DNA of 64,000 bases from Akkermansia sp. RCC_12PD (GCF_036417355.1 NZ_CP143889.1:2542001-2606000), one strand, 5' to 3'. Shown: positions 38,601 to 46,407, numbered from the stretch's first letter. Numbers and translations are program-made. Notes: generated by a model not told the origin, from the letters alone.

Positions 38601-39095
38601 TGGGGAATGGGAGCGATGTATGAACTCACCTACGACATCTACCTCAACGAAAACAGGAGCAGCATCCTGCAGCCCCTCTTCAACGCCTCGGTGGTCACCA
38701 CGCGCATGGACGGCTACCGTGAAACGGGAGCGGGCAACGCGGGCCTGAGCGTGGACAAGCAGGAATGGACGACGGGGACACTTGCCTTGGGGGGCCGGTG
38801 GATGGGTCTTGTAGGCAGCAACATCTTCGGGAGGGAAGCACTGGCGGAACTGCGTATCAACGCGGCCCAGGACCTGGGAGACGACCGGGGAGAAACGTCG
38901 GTGGGCTTCCTTGCCAACCCCGGCTACACGCAGCAAGTGCGTGGAGCCAAGGTAGGTCGGACGGCGTTGCAGATAGGAGCGGGCCTGAGCGTGCCGGTAG
39001 GGACGCAGGGGACGGTCTTTGTCAACGGCAACGCGGACATCCGCAACGGAGCCAGCTCGGTAAACGGAAGCATCGGCTACCGCTACGACTTCTAA
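29601..39095 (+). CDS. Giant autotransporter (type Va), 3164 aa
   Basis: The protein starts with a signal peptide (MKLHLPLQLLSALLACCALVSAPAYA, cut near residue 26). It continues for about 2800 residues of Gly/Thr/Ser/Asn-rich beta-helix repeats of the 'autotransporter-associated beta strand' type (GGANTYTGITSVEAGTLKAG, TRANTYSGQTLLKEGTLLL), and ends in an outer-membrane beta-barrel of about 275 residues finishing IGYRYDF with the terminal Phe needed for BAM insertion. A linker helix (GSTVNALGTAQRDALREQM) precedes the barrel. The passenger would be displayed on or released from the cell surface, probably in adhesion or glycan contact. The last 327 residues are identical to those of the next autotransporter gene, downstream. 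The gene is followed by a strong hairpin. Confidence 0.92.
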   Translation: MKLHLPLQLLSALLACCALVSAPAYALDLGANETITENTDWTENTNVTANVTLTINPDVTVTQETGSLVIGAHTLTIDGGGTLSILSTATEHTLAADGRLNIQGGSTLDLTAPDARLSVAQDANWTRFIISVADNSVLKTRSMDAGNYVFGARMTNKENLLLSGGGTIEVTATAAETISNIGFTVNEGGGSYLVTNAGTTVKMRLNTDKTIQVVLNDVLTLGGAGNIEGGDKDDMFTGNGGLKKVGDGTLTLGFANSFGGGVELNGGTLIVGHAGGMGTNKVLSVTGNAAIGGISAAYQGLSLSSGVTLDVSAVDAGAGLTLSGGSLSLGGQNTMTGNLNLGTGLFIDASHMTKNGDALLALNGSLTVNGSLLLENADDVSWGAGTYSLISATGGITGDLANTVLLGSQYIGNWDTADNVLKFVVTELTSISWTGGGDATWTVGGSGTNSPWSAGSTFENGMGVSFGDIAGNAPQTVNIAGQVNPGLILVNAESTDYTWTGTGSLTGSSKLQKTGNGTLMIATDNSGFSGEILLGGGVVEMQNAGALGTGNIIFNGGALKYGTGITADISGQLKTDALASNAILVDTNGNAVTWASLAGWTGTLTRSGEGSLTLGAGTYEGKLTNEGTGSLTIGAGNSSLTGGIGGTVSKTGDGTLTINRNAFTNSNGSTLIVESGTLSLKQDEAAWTGSMNIVLKDNVAMTVPYGVGVNGTGTLTMGKGTSLTLSNGGGTSGVFNMNIILDAAGGQASLSAGTFGNNTSVGSTISGTGDLKITHINSNQWKFTGGWVKNSYDGNTEIIATDKNINLTYDVGNASVTSGQTVTPWGKGNVTIGGGAGTIAVTFSGLNSNAAMGGVALDGDITLKGVNAATRLNIFTGASGNMVLNGKVSVETSGSGTAMISSGDMLRMEGGLGGTGTLAVNTRNNVGALTLGGDVSGFSGTLNLTGSNLYLDADTALAGTLNASSAKVTALRSQNVTGTLNAASLAVDGTALSADGAVLTVANLALGADAGVSLNIDGNVAEGTYTLVGWDTLTSGNFVDANSMTLTGTLAGLYQGTFTVDTAGKTVSVSVSMADGVIVWDGNPIGAVDNTKTYLFDGTHTGAVSLTGSMDAKAIYFNNGAGQDLALTNNEGELAGNGTITKLGEGKVSFNSSNENYAGAVNIQEGTVAVTANKALGTGTVTVAGEGTLEIGVGGNITDILGETMPVVNGGTLAFTSGVEVTLNKILDSGTGANLEVTGEGTTLNLLNDNPQRNIVSTYVGTGSILSITATNTMNTLLSGSLTVNGGSLNTDGDSFGYTGATLGSLTLQNGAVWTLTGTKHNTLNTLNLTMDASSVLVNTSGNGFYVLNGSHRINTLSSASGMSVFTSNGEFNNNKMTISGATAFNIARGNFALDDTSTADLKIDVIVQGGSNITKTGDGVLQLTRANTYSGQTLLKEGTLLLTGAATLGNGAGAVTLGGNGDAFLTFAVDGDRTVGNAIGGTGTFTQKGSGIVTLGGANTYTGITSVEAGTLKAGSATAFGTSSVSLSSGATLDIGDYALGNAVAVKAGASGALSTASIISNGGTLGSLTLGSYSRLNVDGSMALASGAALTFDMTGLTAGDNALVTLTGGLTVSGTHNLTLSNYETLTDSGNYSLLTVGTGTLMVGSFNVGELINEAHPELTYMLGLSADGKTLQLKIESSADMLTWNGTADAGTWSAGDVSNWTYAGSSTKPTSTDGQPLLFDNTAANKDVTITGNVAPSSVVVSNSGNNTYTFEGDGHITGDTTILTKRGDGTLIIRNTNSYGGSTSLEGGIVDINGDGALGTGSIIFGGGTLQASGNVTLTQIMVQKNASDAVKLAATGADTVLTVSTGGQDSFLGLNWNVSGNGSVALGGIADTKVLSGTIAVAAGSKLNLSGGTEIALSGILKNISGTLEKTDGGSLLIKTINGNDALNGTLRNSGADIVFSGYGAATSNRTVTVNGMLDASVVNATYGVTLNLKHSQNIGTLQVGGGTFDGNTQASAVIVGTGVTLTSNSVTLGGDVAGELNIAGGTAQLGALAFSGTVSSGITLNGNGTLTMGGNITGTSGTLTLGEGTLNSSAAWSAESGVVLNAAQGKTATVDTTGGNITLNGALSGTGSLAKTGTGQLSLGSASADYAGTVTLSSGTLAFLAGADGYKGALNITGGELQGGQYYSGASKNVTVNAAAGVSSISLGGLNGSSLKSIGITDAGTVISGINGAASLDSANLVVGTDNVAKTQDLAGSDSIIQFNENGATLDIASLTLSLSADVVNAMQGWGAGERTAWLNLTNGSLSYGTATFNPLLEGLGFTVTGINGGSIGITGDATQIYAVGSEDKEITSNAELDPYRAVIVDGNLALNLPGVDDEAEGLTINNLSGAASGVITITATDDKTASVILNNELLGNDPNTSGPDTKYAGTINGGTANITKTGAGSLELSGSLNTDGALDMREGSLTLSGTADLGSIVLDSREADSLSTLNVIGTATAGTLTDEGNGGTLNIGGDGKLTLDTAGSELSNSTVTGSGTLQVADNASLLFNGTSKLDGVQVELSTNGMLELGNAANSLSGLTGNGSLNNGSALEITASGKSVFEGSLTGEGSITMNGTGTQTLKGSGSAGQSLNVTKGTLELMGAEGGNGSVTYKTLTAGTGGHVRLTAVGDGVDAVNTTLTVGNGLNLAGANLDLVINTNRDDLFANPVITVLAGDVNLNGTTVSLDSLGDYDDPADPTANLNFTLVDAQGAGGTVTADGASVTSSGYFDFYYQELGIRAEGGKIIVSGMVKTDNAFMDAADTANSAAGANLLWNNRGNAPKGTVLGDLREAVRNDIQSGNAGQAARSMAASAGSTVNALGTAQRDALREQMGWIRNRTNQMGVNPAYINEDLPYFHMWMEGTGSYAQLDTRGDESGYKLTTWGGTFGVDVDLSDSFTMGAAFTANYGDLTASAADTADGHLDSYYANLFGRYQSKRWAHTLILTGGWNDAKLNRTVDYGAGSYRTQGNTNGWGMGAMYELTYDIYLNENRSSILQPLFNASVVTTRMDGYRETGAGNAGLSVDKQEWTTGTLALGGRWMGLVGSNIFGREALAELRINAAQDLGDDRGETSVGFLANPGYTQQVRGAKVGRTALQIGAGLSVPVGTQGTVFVNGNADIRNGASSVNGSIGYRYDF

Positions 39096-39192
39096 AAAAA
39101 GTCAAGACAGATCAGGGGAAATGGTGGAAACACCGTTTCTGCTGCAAAAACAACAAGGCCGCCCGGGGTGAACCGGGGCGGCCTTGTTGTTG
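38115..39192 (+). repeat. 1078-bp near-identical direct repeat, copy 1
   Basis: This block covers the barrel-encoding 3' end of the first autotransporter plus the downstream hairpin. It matches 44522-45599 with no gaps (constant offset of 6407 bp). I find five mismatches by eye, at 38129, 38207, 38792, 38840 and 39105; the four inside the gene are all synonymous. Similarity stops sharply at both edges. Confidence 0.9.
39152..39188 (+). terminator. Terminator hairpin after the first autotransporter
   Basis: A perfect 13-bp stem AACAAGGCCGCCC/GGGCGGCCTTGTT with an 11-nt loop lies about 57 bp after the stop codon. The tail is TTGTTGTTG-like rather than a pure T run, but the stem is very stable. 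The same hairpin recurs after the second autotransporter. Confidence 0.75.
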
Positions 39193-39367
39193 GTGGTAGG
39201 GAGATGGACAGAATGGACACAATGGAAAAGGGGAAACGCTGCCTGTCCATTTTGTCTATTTTCCTATTCCCCCCATAAAATATTTCCCCCGGAATTTCCC
39301 CCTCACAATAAACATTTTGGAATAAAAACCACTATATTTTGATATAAAAAATATTCACATTAATTTG

Positions 39368-39392
39368 AACAGCGGATTAAAAATCCGCTGTT
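39368..39392. repeat. Perfect 11-bp inverted repeat upstream of the second autotransporter
   Basis: AACAGCGGATT and AATCCGCTGTT flank a three-base AAA loop. There is no T tract, so it may be a protein-binding site or an RNA hairpin in the leader. A partial echo (GGATTTTTAATCCG) occurs at 39552-39565. Confidence 0.6.
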
Positions 39393-39583
39393 GAGCGGCA
39401 AAGTTGCCAATATACCAGAACCAGCCCTCTTGTCTGTTTATATTAATAAAGATAACACCATGCGGCATTCCTTTCGCGGACCAGATCAGGCCGGAAAAAA
39501 GCCCTTTTGAAGATGCGCAACACCTAGGGAATCAACGTTTAATCTTGTAGCAGGATTTTTAATCCGTTAGTAATCATAAAAAG

Positions 39584-39605
39584 CCTCCCGTGCTGGTTCG
39601 GGAGG
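39584..39605 (+). promoter_or_regulatory. Hairpin in the 5' leader of the second autotransporter
   Basis: CCTCCCG/CGGGAGG with an eight-base loop is followed by GATTTT, 32 bp before the ATG at 39638. It looks like a small terminator or attenuator placed in the untranslated leader, or it could control access to the start. The first autotransporter lacks an equivalent. Confidence 0.45.
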
Positions 39606-39637
39606 GATTTTCACCCTCATTTTCTCTAAGAAAAACT

Positions 39638-42600
39638 ATGAAGTTGCATCTTCCCACTGGTTTGCTGTCCGCCCTGCTTGCATGCATGGCTGTCGTCCCC
39701 TCCCCGTATGCGCGCGCTGCTGAATATACGTGGCTGGGGCAGAATTCCGATATTCATGGAGCCAACAATTGGGATCCTTCCGTAACGGATTGGTCGGCCG
39801 TCTGGTCGGGCACGGCTGCCAATACCATTATTCTTGACCAGGGCAGCCTGACGGGCACCAGCAAGGAGCTTCAGGCTTCCTTTAATACGCTTTCCATTGG
39901 TGGGATTACCGTGACCGGAGGGTCGGACGGATTCGGCGTAGTCAAGGGAGGGGGATATAACCGCGCCATCAATTTGCGTGACGGGGGGGCAGGATATACG
40001 CTGTTTGACATTGGCGGCGATTTTACCCTGGGCAGTTCCGGCGCGCCCTGGGCAAACGGCATTATCTTCAATGCCGATGCCCTGTTCAAGATAGCAACCG
40101 GCAAAACCATGAACATGTTTGGCCCTCTGGGCGTGGCTGGGGAGGGAACCCGGACCGTAACCGTGGGGGCGGAAGGCCATTCCGGCACCCTTATCCTGAA
40201 TACGGCCGCCCAGGCCGGGATGAACGCGGACTGGGTTGTTACTGGCGGGGCTACGCTGCAGTTGAACGATGCTGCGGCCCTGGGTTCCGGCGCCGTCAAC
40301 CTGAATGGAAGCCATTTGACGGCTCAGCAGGATACCACTCTCGCCAACGCCCTGACCATAGGCGGTTCGTCGGGCATGACGGTGAATGCCGCCACGCAGT
40401 TTTCCAATGTGATCCTTTCCAATGCTTCTTCCCTGAACATGAATGGAGGAACGCTCTCCATTGCGGAATCCGGTTCCCTGTCTCTGGGAACTTCCGCTAC
40501 CGTGACGGGCAACCTGACGCTGGGGAATGGCTCCTTTTTGAATTTCTCCGTGTTGCCTTCCTCCGGAGCGTACCTGCTGAATGTCACCGGAACGCTGACC
40601 GTAAACAGCGAACTTCTTCTGGGAGAAGCAACGATTAACGGCATGACTTGGGCGGCAGGTTCCTATGGCATGATCAATGCGGGTACCATTGCCGGAGTTC
40701 CTTCCAACTCCTTCGTTCTGGGGGATAATTTGATGGGATCCTGGAATGCGGAAAACGGAAAGCTTACACTGGTGGTGGCGCAGGCGACTCTGCTTGAGTG
40801 GAAGGGCGGCGACGGCGTCTGGTCCGCCGCCGCTCCCGCCGTCTCCCCGTGGAAAAATGACGGCGTGTACGGCAATGATGCCGGTGTCATCATGGGGGAT
40901 ATTGACGGTAATGCCCTGCAAACAGTGACCATTGACGGCGTTGTTTCCCCCACCATCATGATGGTGCAGGCGAACGACACGGATTACGTATGGAATGCAG
41001 CTGAAGGCGGCGGCTCCCTGGAAGGTGTTGGGAATCTGGAAAAAACCGGAAATGCCACGCTGACCATTAATACGGACAACACCGACTATTCCGGCAAGAT
41101 CATCCTGGGAGGCGGCACAATTGAAATGGGCAGCGCTTCCGCTTTGGGCACCGGGGACCTGATGTTCGACGGCGGTACCCTCCGGTACGGTGCCGGTATA
41201 ACGGCTGACGTCTCCGGCCGGATTTCCGCCGCAAGCAAGGAAAACATCAAGGTGGATACCAATGGAAATAACGTGACGTGGGCTTCCGTGGACAGGTACA
41301 AGGGATTTGCCATGGAAAAGTCCGGGGACGGAACATTGAACCTGGGCGCTGCCGTTTATACGAATGCGCTGACAGTGAACGGCGGCACTGTTTCCATCGC
41401 CTCCGGGGAAGTTCAAACGAGGTTTTCAGCGGGAATCTCCGTAAGCGCGGGGAGTTCCCTGTCCATTACCGGATCTATCGACGGCATTGCTTCGGGAAAC
41501 AGCGCCAGTATCGTTATTAACGGTATGAGCGGTGCGGGCAGGATTGAACTGGATAACCAGGCGGCCAAATCCCGTTTTTACATTTCCGGAGATAATTCCT
41601 CCTTTACCGGGGAACTGGTGGCGACGGGATTGAACAACAATCCGGGCAACACGAATGATGCCCGCGACATTCAGTTTGCGACCGCCGCCAGCATGGGGAG
41701 GGGTACGATCACCTTGAATGGACGCGGCTTCTGGCTGGATAGCCCCAACACGGCGGATACCGCCGCCATGGCAACGATCAATGTGCTGGAGAAGGGAACC
41801 TACCTGAACGGGGGAAGCGGCAATTCCTATTATTTTGGAGGCGCGTTTACCGGAAGCGGCGAGGTAACGACCGCCATGGGCGGAGCCAGTGCGTTTTGCT
41901 ACCTTTTGGGGGATATGACCGGCTTTACGGGAAGCTTTAACCACAGCAGTACTAACAGCGTCTATACCTGGGTATTTGGCAATGGAACTGCGGCTACTCT
42001 GGATAATGGCAAACTTTTCGGGGACGGGGTAATTTTGAAAGGCTCCAGCGGTACGGCAAAGTATAAATTTTCCTACGCGGACGACCTCGTTTTGATGAAC
42101 GCCGCCGTAGGCGCTGAAGGCGCCCTGAACGCCGCATTGGAACAGGCCGGAACCGGAACGCTGGTGCTGACGCAGGATAATACCGCCACGGGAACACTCA
42201 CCATCACCAGTGGCAAGGTCCAGCTTGGAAACGGAGAGGCTGCTGGTTCCTGGACGGGGCAGATTACCGGGGCGGGGGAATTGCTGGTAAACAGATCCGC
42301 GGGCTCCCCTGTAATCAACCTGAATGCCTCCAATAACTATGAGGGCGGCACCGTTTTGAACGGCGGCAGCGTAAAAGCGCTGGGCGCGGGATCCCTGGGT
42401 ACGGGGGCCGTCACTGTCAACGGCGGCTCCACCTTGGACATGAACGGCCAGGCCGTGGCCAACAGCGTCACCATCACGAAGGGCGGCCTGCTGAACTCGG
42501 GGGCCTATGTTACGGCCGGCGGCGTGAACGTGAATGCGGAAGCCGGTTCCGGAGACATTAACCTGGGCGGCCTGGCCGGGGACAAGGTGGGTACCATCAA

Positions 42601-45502
42601 TACAACCACGGCGGGAACCGCCGTCACCGGCCTGACCGGAAACCTGACCCTGGCGGGCGGCAACTCCCTGCACGTGGGGGTAAACAACACTTCCTACGCG
42701 GCCGGGGGCGACCAGAAGAGCCTGCTTCAGTTCAATGACACGGCTACCGGTACCGTCTCGTTCGGCGGGGACGCGTCCGACCTGACGCTGCATCTGGACA
42801 TTGATACGGACATCCTCATTGCCATGCGCGATCTGGAATCCGTCGGTATCCTGCTCACCAACGGAACGATTGGCGGCTTGCCGTCGGATAATCTGGTTGA
42901 ATGGCTTAACCAGCACCTGACCTTTAACGCCACGCTGGAAAGCCTCGGCTTCGGCATTCAGGGCGTGGAGGGTGGAAGCATCCTGATCTCCGGAAGAACG
43001 GACCAGATCTACATCGCATCGGAAGACGGGAATACGGTTACCAGCATTCCGGCCCTGAACTCCTATTCCCAGGTCATCGTGAATACGGACTTGGCGCTGA
43101 ATGTGGATGTGCCCGCCGCCAACACGGATAAGACCGTCATCCGCCATCTTTCCTCCGGCACCTCCACCACGGGCAATCTGACTATCAACGCCACGGGGGA
43201 CGGCTCCCTGAATGTGGAACTTGCCAACGACCTGGACAATTCCGTGTTCAACGGCAATCTCACGGTTAACGGCGAGCGTGTGGACCTGGTCAAGACGGGT
43301 GACAAAACGCTGACTATCAACGGAAACATCGCCACGGCCAATTCCGTGGTCGCGCAAGAGGGAACGCTGGCGCTGAACGGCTCCGCCAACAGCATCGGCA
43401 CGCTCAACCTTGCCTCCTCTGCAGATGGGGCGGCCAAGGTAGTCATCCGTGGCACCACGACGGCTTCCCTGGCGGATGACGCGGCAGGCGGCAGCCTGGA
43501 AATCGCCTCCGGCGGCACCCTGAAAACTACCGGGGATTCCTCGCTGAACCTGGCCACTTCCATTTCAGGAGCGGGAACGCTGAACATTCAGGAAGGCTCC
43601 AGCCTGACCTTGTCCGGTGAGGCCGGGCTGTCCGGAACGTCCGTCACGCTGAATGGAACTCTGAGCCTGGACGGCACGGGGGACAAGTCCATTCTGCGGC
43701 TGTCCGGTTCCGGCGCTCTGGCCTTGAACGGGAACACCCTGTCCATCACCTCCACCACGGCTGGAAGCGCCTCCTTCTCCGGCACTTTGCAGGGAGAGGG
43801 CACTCTGGACATCTCCGGAAAGGTCACTCAGGAAATGCGGACCGGGAGCACCGCGTACGACTTGAACGTGCATGACGGCGGCACGCTCGTCCTGAAGGGG
43901 ACGGAGGCTTCCGCCGGACTTGACTACAGGAATGTGGCGGTGGGCTCTTCCGGCATCCTGCGCGTGGAAGCCACCGGCTCAGGCAGCGGAAACGCCAATA
44001 CGGCCCTGAATCTGAACAGCATTGACTTCCAGAGCGGTTCCACCACGGAATTCGTGTATAACCTGAACCAGGCGGATCCCTTTGGCTCCGCCATGATCAC
44101 GGCGGATTCCATCACCATCGGAGATGGAGCCCAGTTCGTGCTTGCCAACATGACGGGCAACACCGGCCTGGGCACGTATGATAACCTGGAAAACGTGGTG
44201 CTGATGACGGCGGACCTGATCAATGGACTGGATGAAGGTGCTTCCCTTTCCATCGGGACCACCGGGCTTTTTGCCGTGTACTACAAGGATGCCGTCATGT
44301 CCAGGGACGGGAATAACATCGTGTTGAACGCCACCGTTCAGCAGGAAAACATCTTCACTCCCGCCGCTGACTCCTACAATGCGGCAGCCGGTTCCAATCT
44401 CCTGTGGGAAGCCAGAAACAATCTGGACGCAACTTCCCAACTGGGCCAGCTCATGAATGCTGTGAGCAATATGATTACGGGGGAAGCTCCGAATCTGTCC
44501 GGTGCATCCAGAGCTCTGGCTGCGTCGGCGGGTTCCACGGTCAACGCCCTGGGTACCGCCCAGCGCGACGCGCTGAGAGAACAAATGGGATGGATACGCA
44601 ACCGCACCAACCAGATGGGCGTCAACCCCGCCTACATCAACGAAGACCTCCCCTACTTCCACATGTGGATGGAAGGCACGGGCTCCTACGCCCAGCTGGA
44701 CACCAGGGGTGATGAAAGCGGCTACAAGCTCACCACCTGGGGGGGCACCTTCGGGGTGGACGTGGACCTCAGCGACTCCTTCACGATGGGGGCGGCCTTC
44801 ACGGCCAACTACGGCGACCTGACGGCCAGCGCGGCGGACACGGCCGACGGCCACCTGGACAGCTACTACGCCAACCTCTTCGGCCGCTACCAAAGCAAGC
44901 GCTGGGCCCACACGCTCATCCTGACGGGCGGGTGGAACGATGCCAAACTCAACCGGACGGTGGACTACGGAGCGGGCAGCTACAGGACGCAAGGCAACAC
45001 CAACGGCTGGGGAATGGGAGCGATGTATGAACTCACCTACGACATCTACCTCAACGAAAACAGGAGCAGCATCCTGCAGCCCCTCTTCAACGCCTCGGTG
45101 GTCACCACGCGCATGGACGGCTACCGTGAAACGGGAGCGGGCAACGCGGGCCTGAGCGTGGACAAGCAGGAATGGACGACGGGGACACTTGCCTTGGGCG
45201 GCCGGTGGATGGGTCTTGTAGGCAGCAACATCTTCGGGAGGGAAGCGCTGGCGGAACTGCGTATCAACGCGGCCCAGGACCTGGGAGACGACCGGGGAGA
45301 AACGTCGGTGGGCTTCCTTGCCAACCCCGGCTACACGCAGCAAGTGCGTGGAGCCAAGGTAGGTCGGACGGCGTTGCAGATAGGAGCGGGCCTGAGCGTG
45401 CCGGTAGGGACGCAGGGGACGGTCTTTGTCAACGGCAACGCGGACATCCGCAACGGAGCCAGCTCGGTAAACGGAAGCATCGGCTACCGCTACGACTTCT
45501 AA
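39638..45502 (+). CDS. Giant autotransporter (type Va), 1954 aa
   Basis: It has the same signal peptide type as the preceding gene (MKLHLPTGLLSALLACMAVV, cleavage near residue 28). The beta-helix passenger is rich in Gly/Thr/Asn, with segments paralogous to the first protein (GITADVSGRISAA versus GITADISGQLKTD; VDTNGNNVTWAS versus VDTNGNAVTWAS). It ends in an autotransporter beta-barrel finishing IGYRYDF. Residues 1628-1954 are identical to 2838-3164 of the first protein. I chose ATG 39638 over an upstream in-frame GTG/ATG region at 39590 because it gives the signal peptide at residue 1. The passengers differ in length and sequence, so surface specificity may differ while secretion is shared. 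Confidence 0.92.
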   Translation: MKLHLPTGLLSALLACMAVVPSPYARAAEYTWLGQNSDIHGANNWDPSVTDWSAVWSGTAANTIILDQGSLTGTSKELQASFNTLSIGGITVTGGSDGFGVVKGGGYNRAINLRDGGAGYTLFDIGGDFTLGSSGAPWANGIIFNADALFKIATGKTMNMFGPLGVAGEGTRTVTVGAEGHSGTLILNTAAQAGMNADWVVTGGATLQLNDAAALGSGAVNLNGSHLTAQQDTTLANALTIGGSSGMTVNAATQFSNVILSNASSLNMNGGTLSIAESGSLSLGTSATVTGNLTLGNGSFLNFSVLPSSGAYLLNVTGTLTVNSELLLGEATINGMTWAAGSYGMINAGTIAGVPSNSFVLGDNLMGSWNAENGKLTLVVAQATLLEWKGGDGVWSAAAPAVSPWKNDGVYGNDAGVIMGDIDGNALQTVTIDGVVSPTIMMVQANDTDYVWNAAEGGGSLEGVGNLEKTGNATLTINTDNTDYSGKIILGGGTIEMGSASALGTGDLMFDGGTLRYGAGITADVSGRISAASKENIKVDTNGNNVTWASVDRYKGFAMEKSGDGTLNLGAAVYTNALTVNGGTVSIASGEVQTRFSAGISVSAGSSLSITGSIDGIASGNSASIVINGMSGAGRIELDNQAAKSRFYISGDNSSFTGELVATGLNNNPGNTNDARDIQFATAASMGRGTITLNGRGFWLDSPNTADTAAMATINVLEKGTYLNGGSGNSYYFGGAFTGSGEVTTAMGGASAFCYLLGDMTGFTGSFNHSSTNSVYTWVFGNGTAATLDNGKLFGDGVILKGSSGTAKYKFSYADDLVLMNAAVGAEGALNAALEQAGTGTLVLTQDNTATGTLTITSGKVQLGNGEAAGSWTGQITGAGELLVNRSAGSPVINLNASNNYEGGTVLNGGSVKALGAGSLGTGAVTVNGGSTLDMNGQAVANSVTITKGGLLNSGAYVTAGGVNVNAEAGSGDINLGGLAGDKVGTINTTTAGTAVTGLTGNLTLAGGNSLHVGVNNTSYAAGGDQKSLLQFNDTATGTVSFGGDASDLTLHLDIDTDILIAMRDLESVGILLTNGTIGGLPSDNLVEWLNQHLTFNATLESLGFGIQGVEGGSILISGRTDQIYIASEDGNTVTSIPALNSYSQVIVNTDLALNVDVPAANTDKTVIRHLSSGTSTTGNLTINATGDGSLNVELANDLDNSVFNGNLTVNGERVDLVKTGDKTLTINGNIATANSVVAQEGTLALNGSANSIGTLNLASSADGAAKVVIRGTTTASLADDAAGGSLEIASGGTLKTTGDSSLNLATSISGAGTLNIQEGSSLTLSGEAGLSGTSVTLNGTLSLDGTGDKSILRLSGSGALALNGNTLSITSTTAGSASFSGTLQGEGTLDISGKVTQEMRTGSTAYDLNVHDGGTLVLKGTEASAGLDYRNVAVGSSGILRVEATGSGSGNANTALNLNSIDFQSGSTTEFVYNLNQADPFGSAMITADSITIGDGAQFVLANMTGNTGLGTYDNLENVVLMTADLINGLDEGASLSIGTTGLFAVYYKDAVMSRDGNNIVLNATVQQENIFTPAADSYNAAAGSNLLWEARNNLDATSQLGQLMNAVSNMITGEAPNLSGASRALAASAGSTVNALGTAQRDALREQMGWIRNRTNQMGVNPAYINEDLPYFHMWMEGTGSYAQLDTRGDESGYKLTTWGGTFGVDVDLSDSFTMGAAFTANYGDLTASAADTADGHLDSYYANLFGRYQSKRWAHTLILTGGWNDAKLNRTVDYGAGSYRTQGNTNGWGMGAMYELTYDIYLNENRSSILQPLFNASVVTTRMDGYRETGAGNAGLSVDKQEWTTGTLALGGRWMGLVGSNIFGREALAELRINAAQDLGDDRGETSVGFLANPGYTQQVRGAKVGRTALQIGAGLSVPVGTQGTVFVNGNADIRNGASSVNGSIGYRYDF

Positions 45503-45599
45503 AAAAAGTCAGGACAGATCAGGGGAAATGGTGGAAACACCGTTTCTGCTGCAAAAACAACAAGGCCGCCCGGGGTGAACCGGGGCGGCCTTGTTGTTG
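44522..45599 (+). repeat. 1078-bp near-identical direct repeat, copy 2
   Basis: This is the second copy of the block at 38115-39192: barrel-coding sequence plus terminator hairpin. The bases differing from copy 1 are at 44536, 44614, 45199, 45247 and 45512. Just outside the block the sequences of the two loci are unrelated at the DNA level. Confidence 0.9.
45559..45595 (+). terminator. Terminator hairpin after the second autotransporter
   Basis: This is identical to the hairpin at 39152-39188, with a 13-bp stem, at the same distance from the stop codon. Confidence 0.75.
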
Positions 45600-45672
45600 A
45601 GTGGCTAAATGACTTTAATGGAGCTGGCGTACTTGATGGACAGGTAGAGTTTTTTCTTCATCATTCTGTCCA

Positions 45673-46407
45673 TCAGGTCCATTCCAGCACCGCTTCCGCC
45701 CGCAGTTCATCCCCCTGCATGATATGGTGGCAGGTAAGATTCTCCTGGCGGAACAATAGGGACTTCATCTGTTCCCCGGCATGGCTTTCCTTCCTGAAGT
45801 GCAGGTGAATGCCAGTCAGGGCGCGTTCCGCCTGCCAGGCTTCCGGCAGGGATTCCAGCGCCCAAACCAGATAGGCGGCATTGTTGATATGACGGTTGAA
45901 ATCCATATCCCGGCGTTCCGCCGTCCATTCCCGGATTTCCGGCTGAAGGTTCTTCATGTCCAGCCGGACAGCGGAGACTATTTCGTCACAGGGCACTTCC
46001 GGGAATTGGGTAATGTATTTGTTCAGGGGAACGGGACGCCTGCGGCGGATGTCGATGACGGCCCAGAGGCAACTTGCCTCAATGATGCCGTTTCCCTCCG
46101 CATCCCGGACTTCCAGATTGCGGCGCGCCTGGAGGGGAGAGGCCTGGGCCGTGCAAGTGCGCAGCTCCACGGTCTCCTTCCAGGCCGGTCGGCGCCTGAT
46201 AGCCATGTCCAGGCGAACTTCCACCCAGGCCAGCCCGCGGGACATGACGAAATCATAGCCGAACCCCAGGGTGGAGGCGTGTGCCTCCGCTATTTCCTGA
46301 AGCCAGTGCAGAACCGTCTCCGGCTTCATGAGGCCGTCCGGTCCGCTTTCATAACTGCGGACGGAGGCTTGCGTGGAAAAGGTCCCTGCGGCTTCAAGAT
46401 GTTTCAT
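45673..46407 (-). CDS. Acyl-ACP thioesterase
   Basis: The 244-residue protein has the double hot-dog layout of FatA/FatB-type bacterial thioesterases: an N-terminal repeat (VRSYESGPDGLMKPETVLHWLQE...AWVEVRLDMAIRRRPAWKE) and a C-terminal repeat with the catalytic Asn-x-His (DFNRHINNAAYLVWALE). It releases fatty acids from acyl carrier protein in the cytoplasm. ATG 46407 (MKHLEAAGTF) is the sensible start; upstream residues in the longer frame do not look coding. It lies 116 bp after the epimerase gene on the same strand and converges on the autotransporter. Confidence 0.88.
   Translation of the reverse strand: MKHLEAAGTFSTQASVRSYESGPDGLMKPETVLHWLQEIAEAHASTLGFGYDFVMSRGLAWVEVRLDMAIRRRPAWKETVELRTCTAQASPLQARRNLEVRDAEGNGIIEASCLWAVIDIRRRRPVPLNKYITQFPEVPCDEIVSAVRLDMKNLQPEIREWTAERRDMDFNRHINNAAYLVWALESLPEAWQAERALTGIHLHFRKESHAGEQMKSLLFRQENLTCHHIMQGDELRAEAVLEWT

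Larger units (their letters stand above)
39193..39637. other. Leader region between the two autotransporters
   Basis: This 445-bp stretch is AT-rich and has no gene. It contains two inverted repeats (listed separately) and an A/T-rich promoter-like zone around 39320-39360. No Shine-Dalgarno is evident; AAGAAAAACT precedes the ATG at 39638. Confidence 0.45.

Noticed and set aside
32301-38936. Several 200-540 codon frames on the minus strand under the first autotransporter
   Set aside because: They are antisense shadows of a repetitive, GC-rich passenger and barrel. The same shadow protein recurs under the second barrel simply because the DNA is duplicated.
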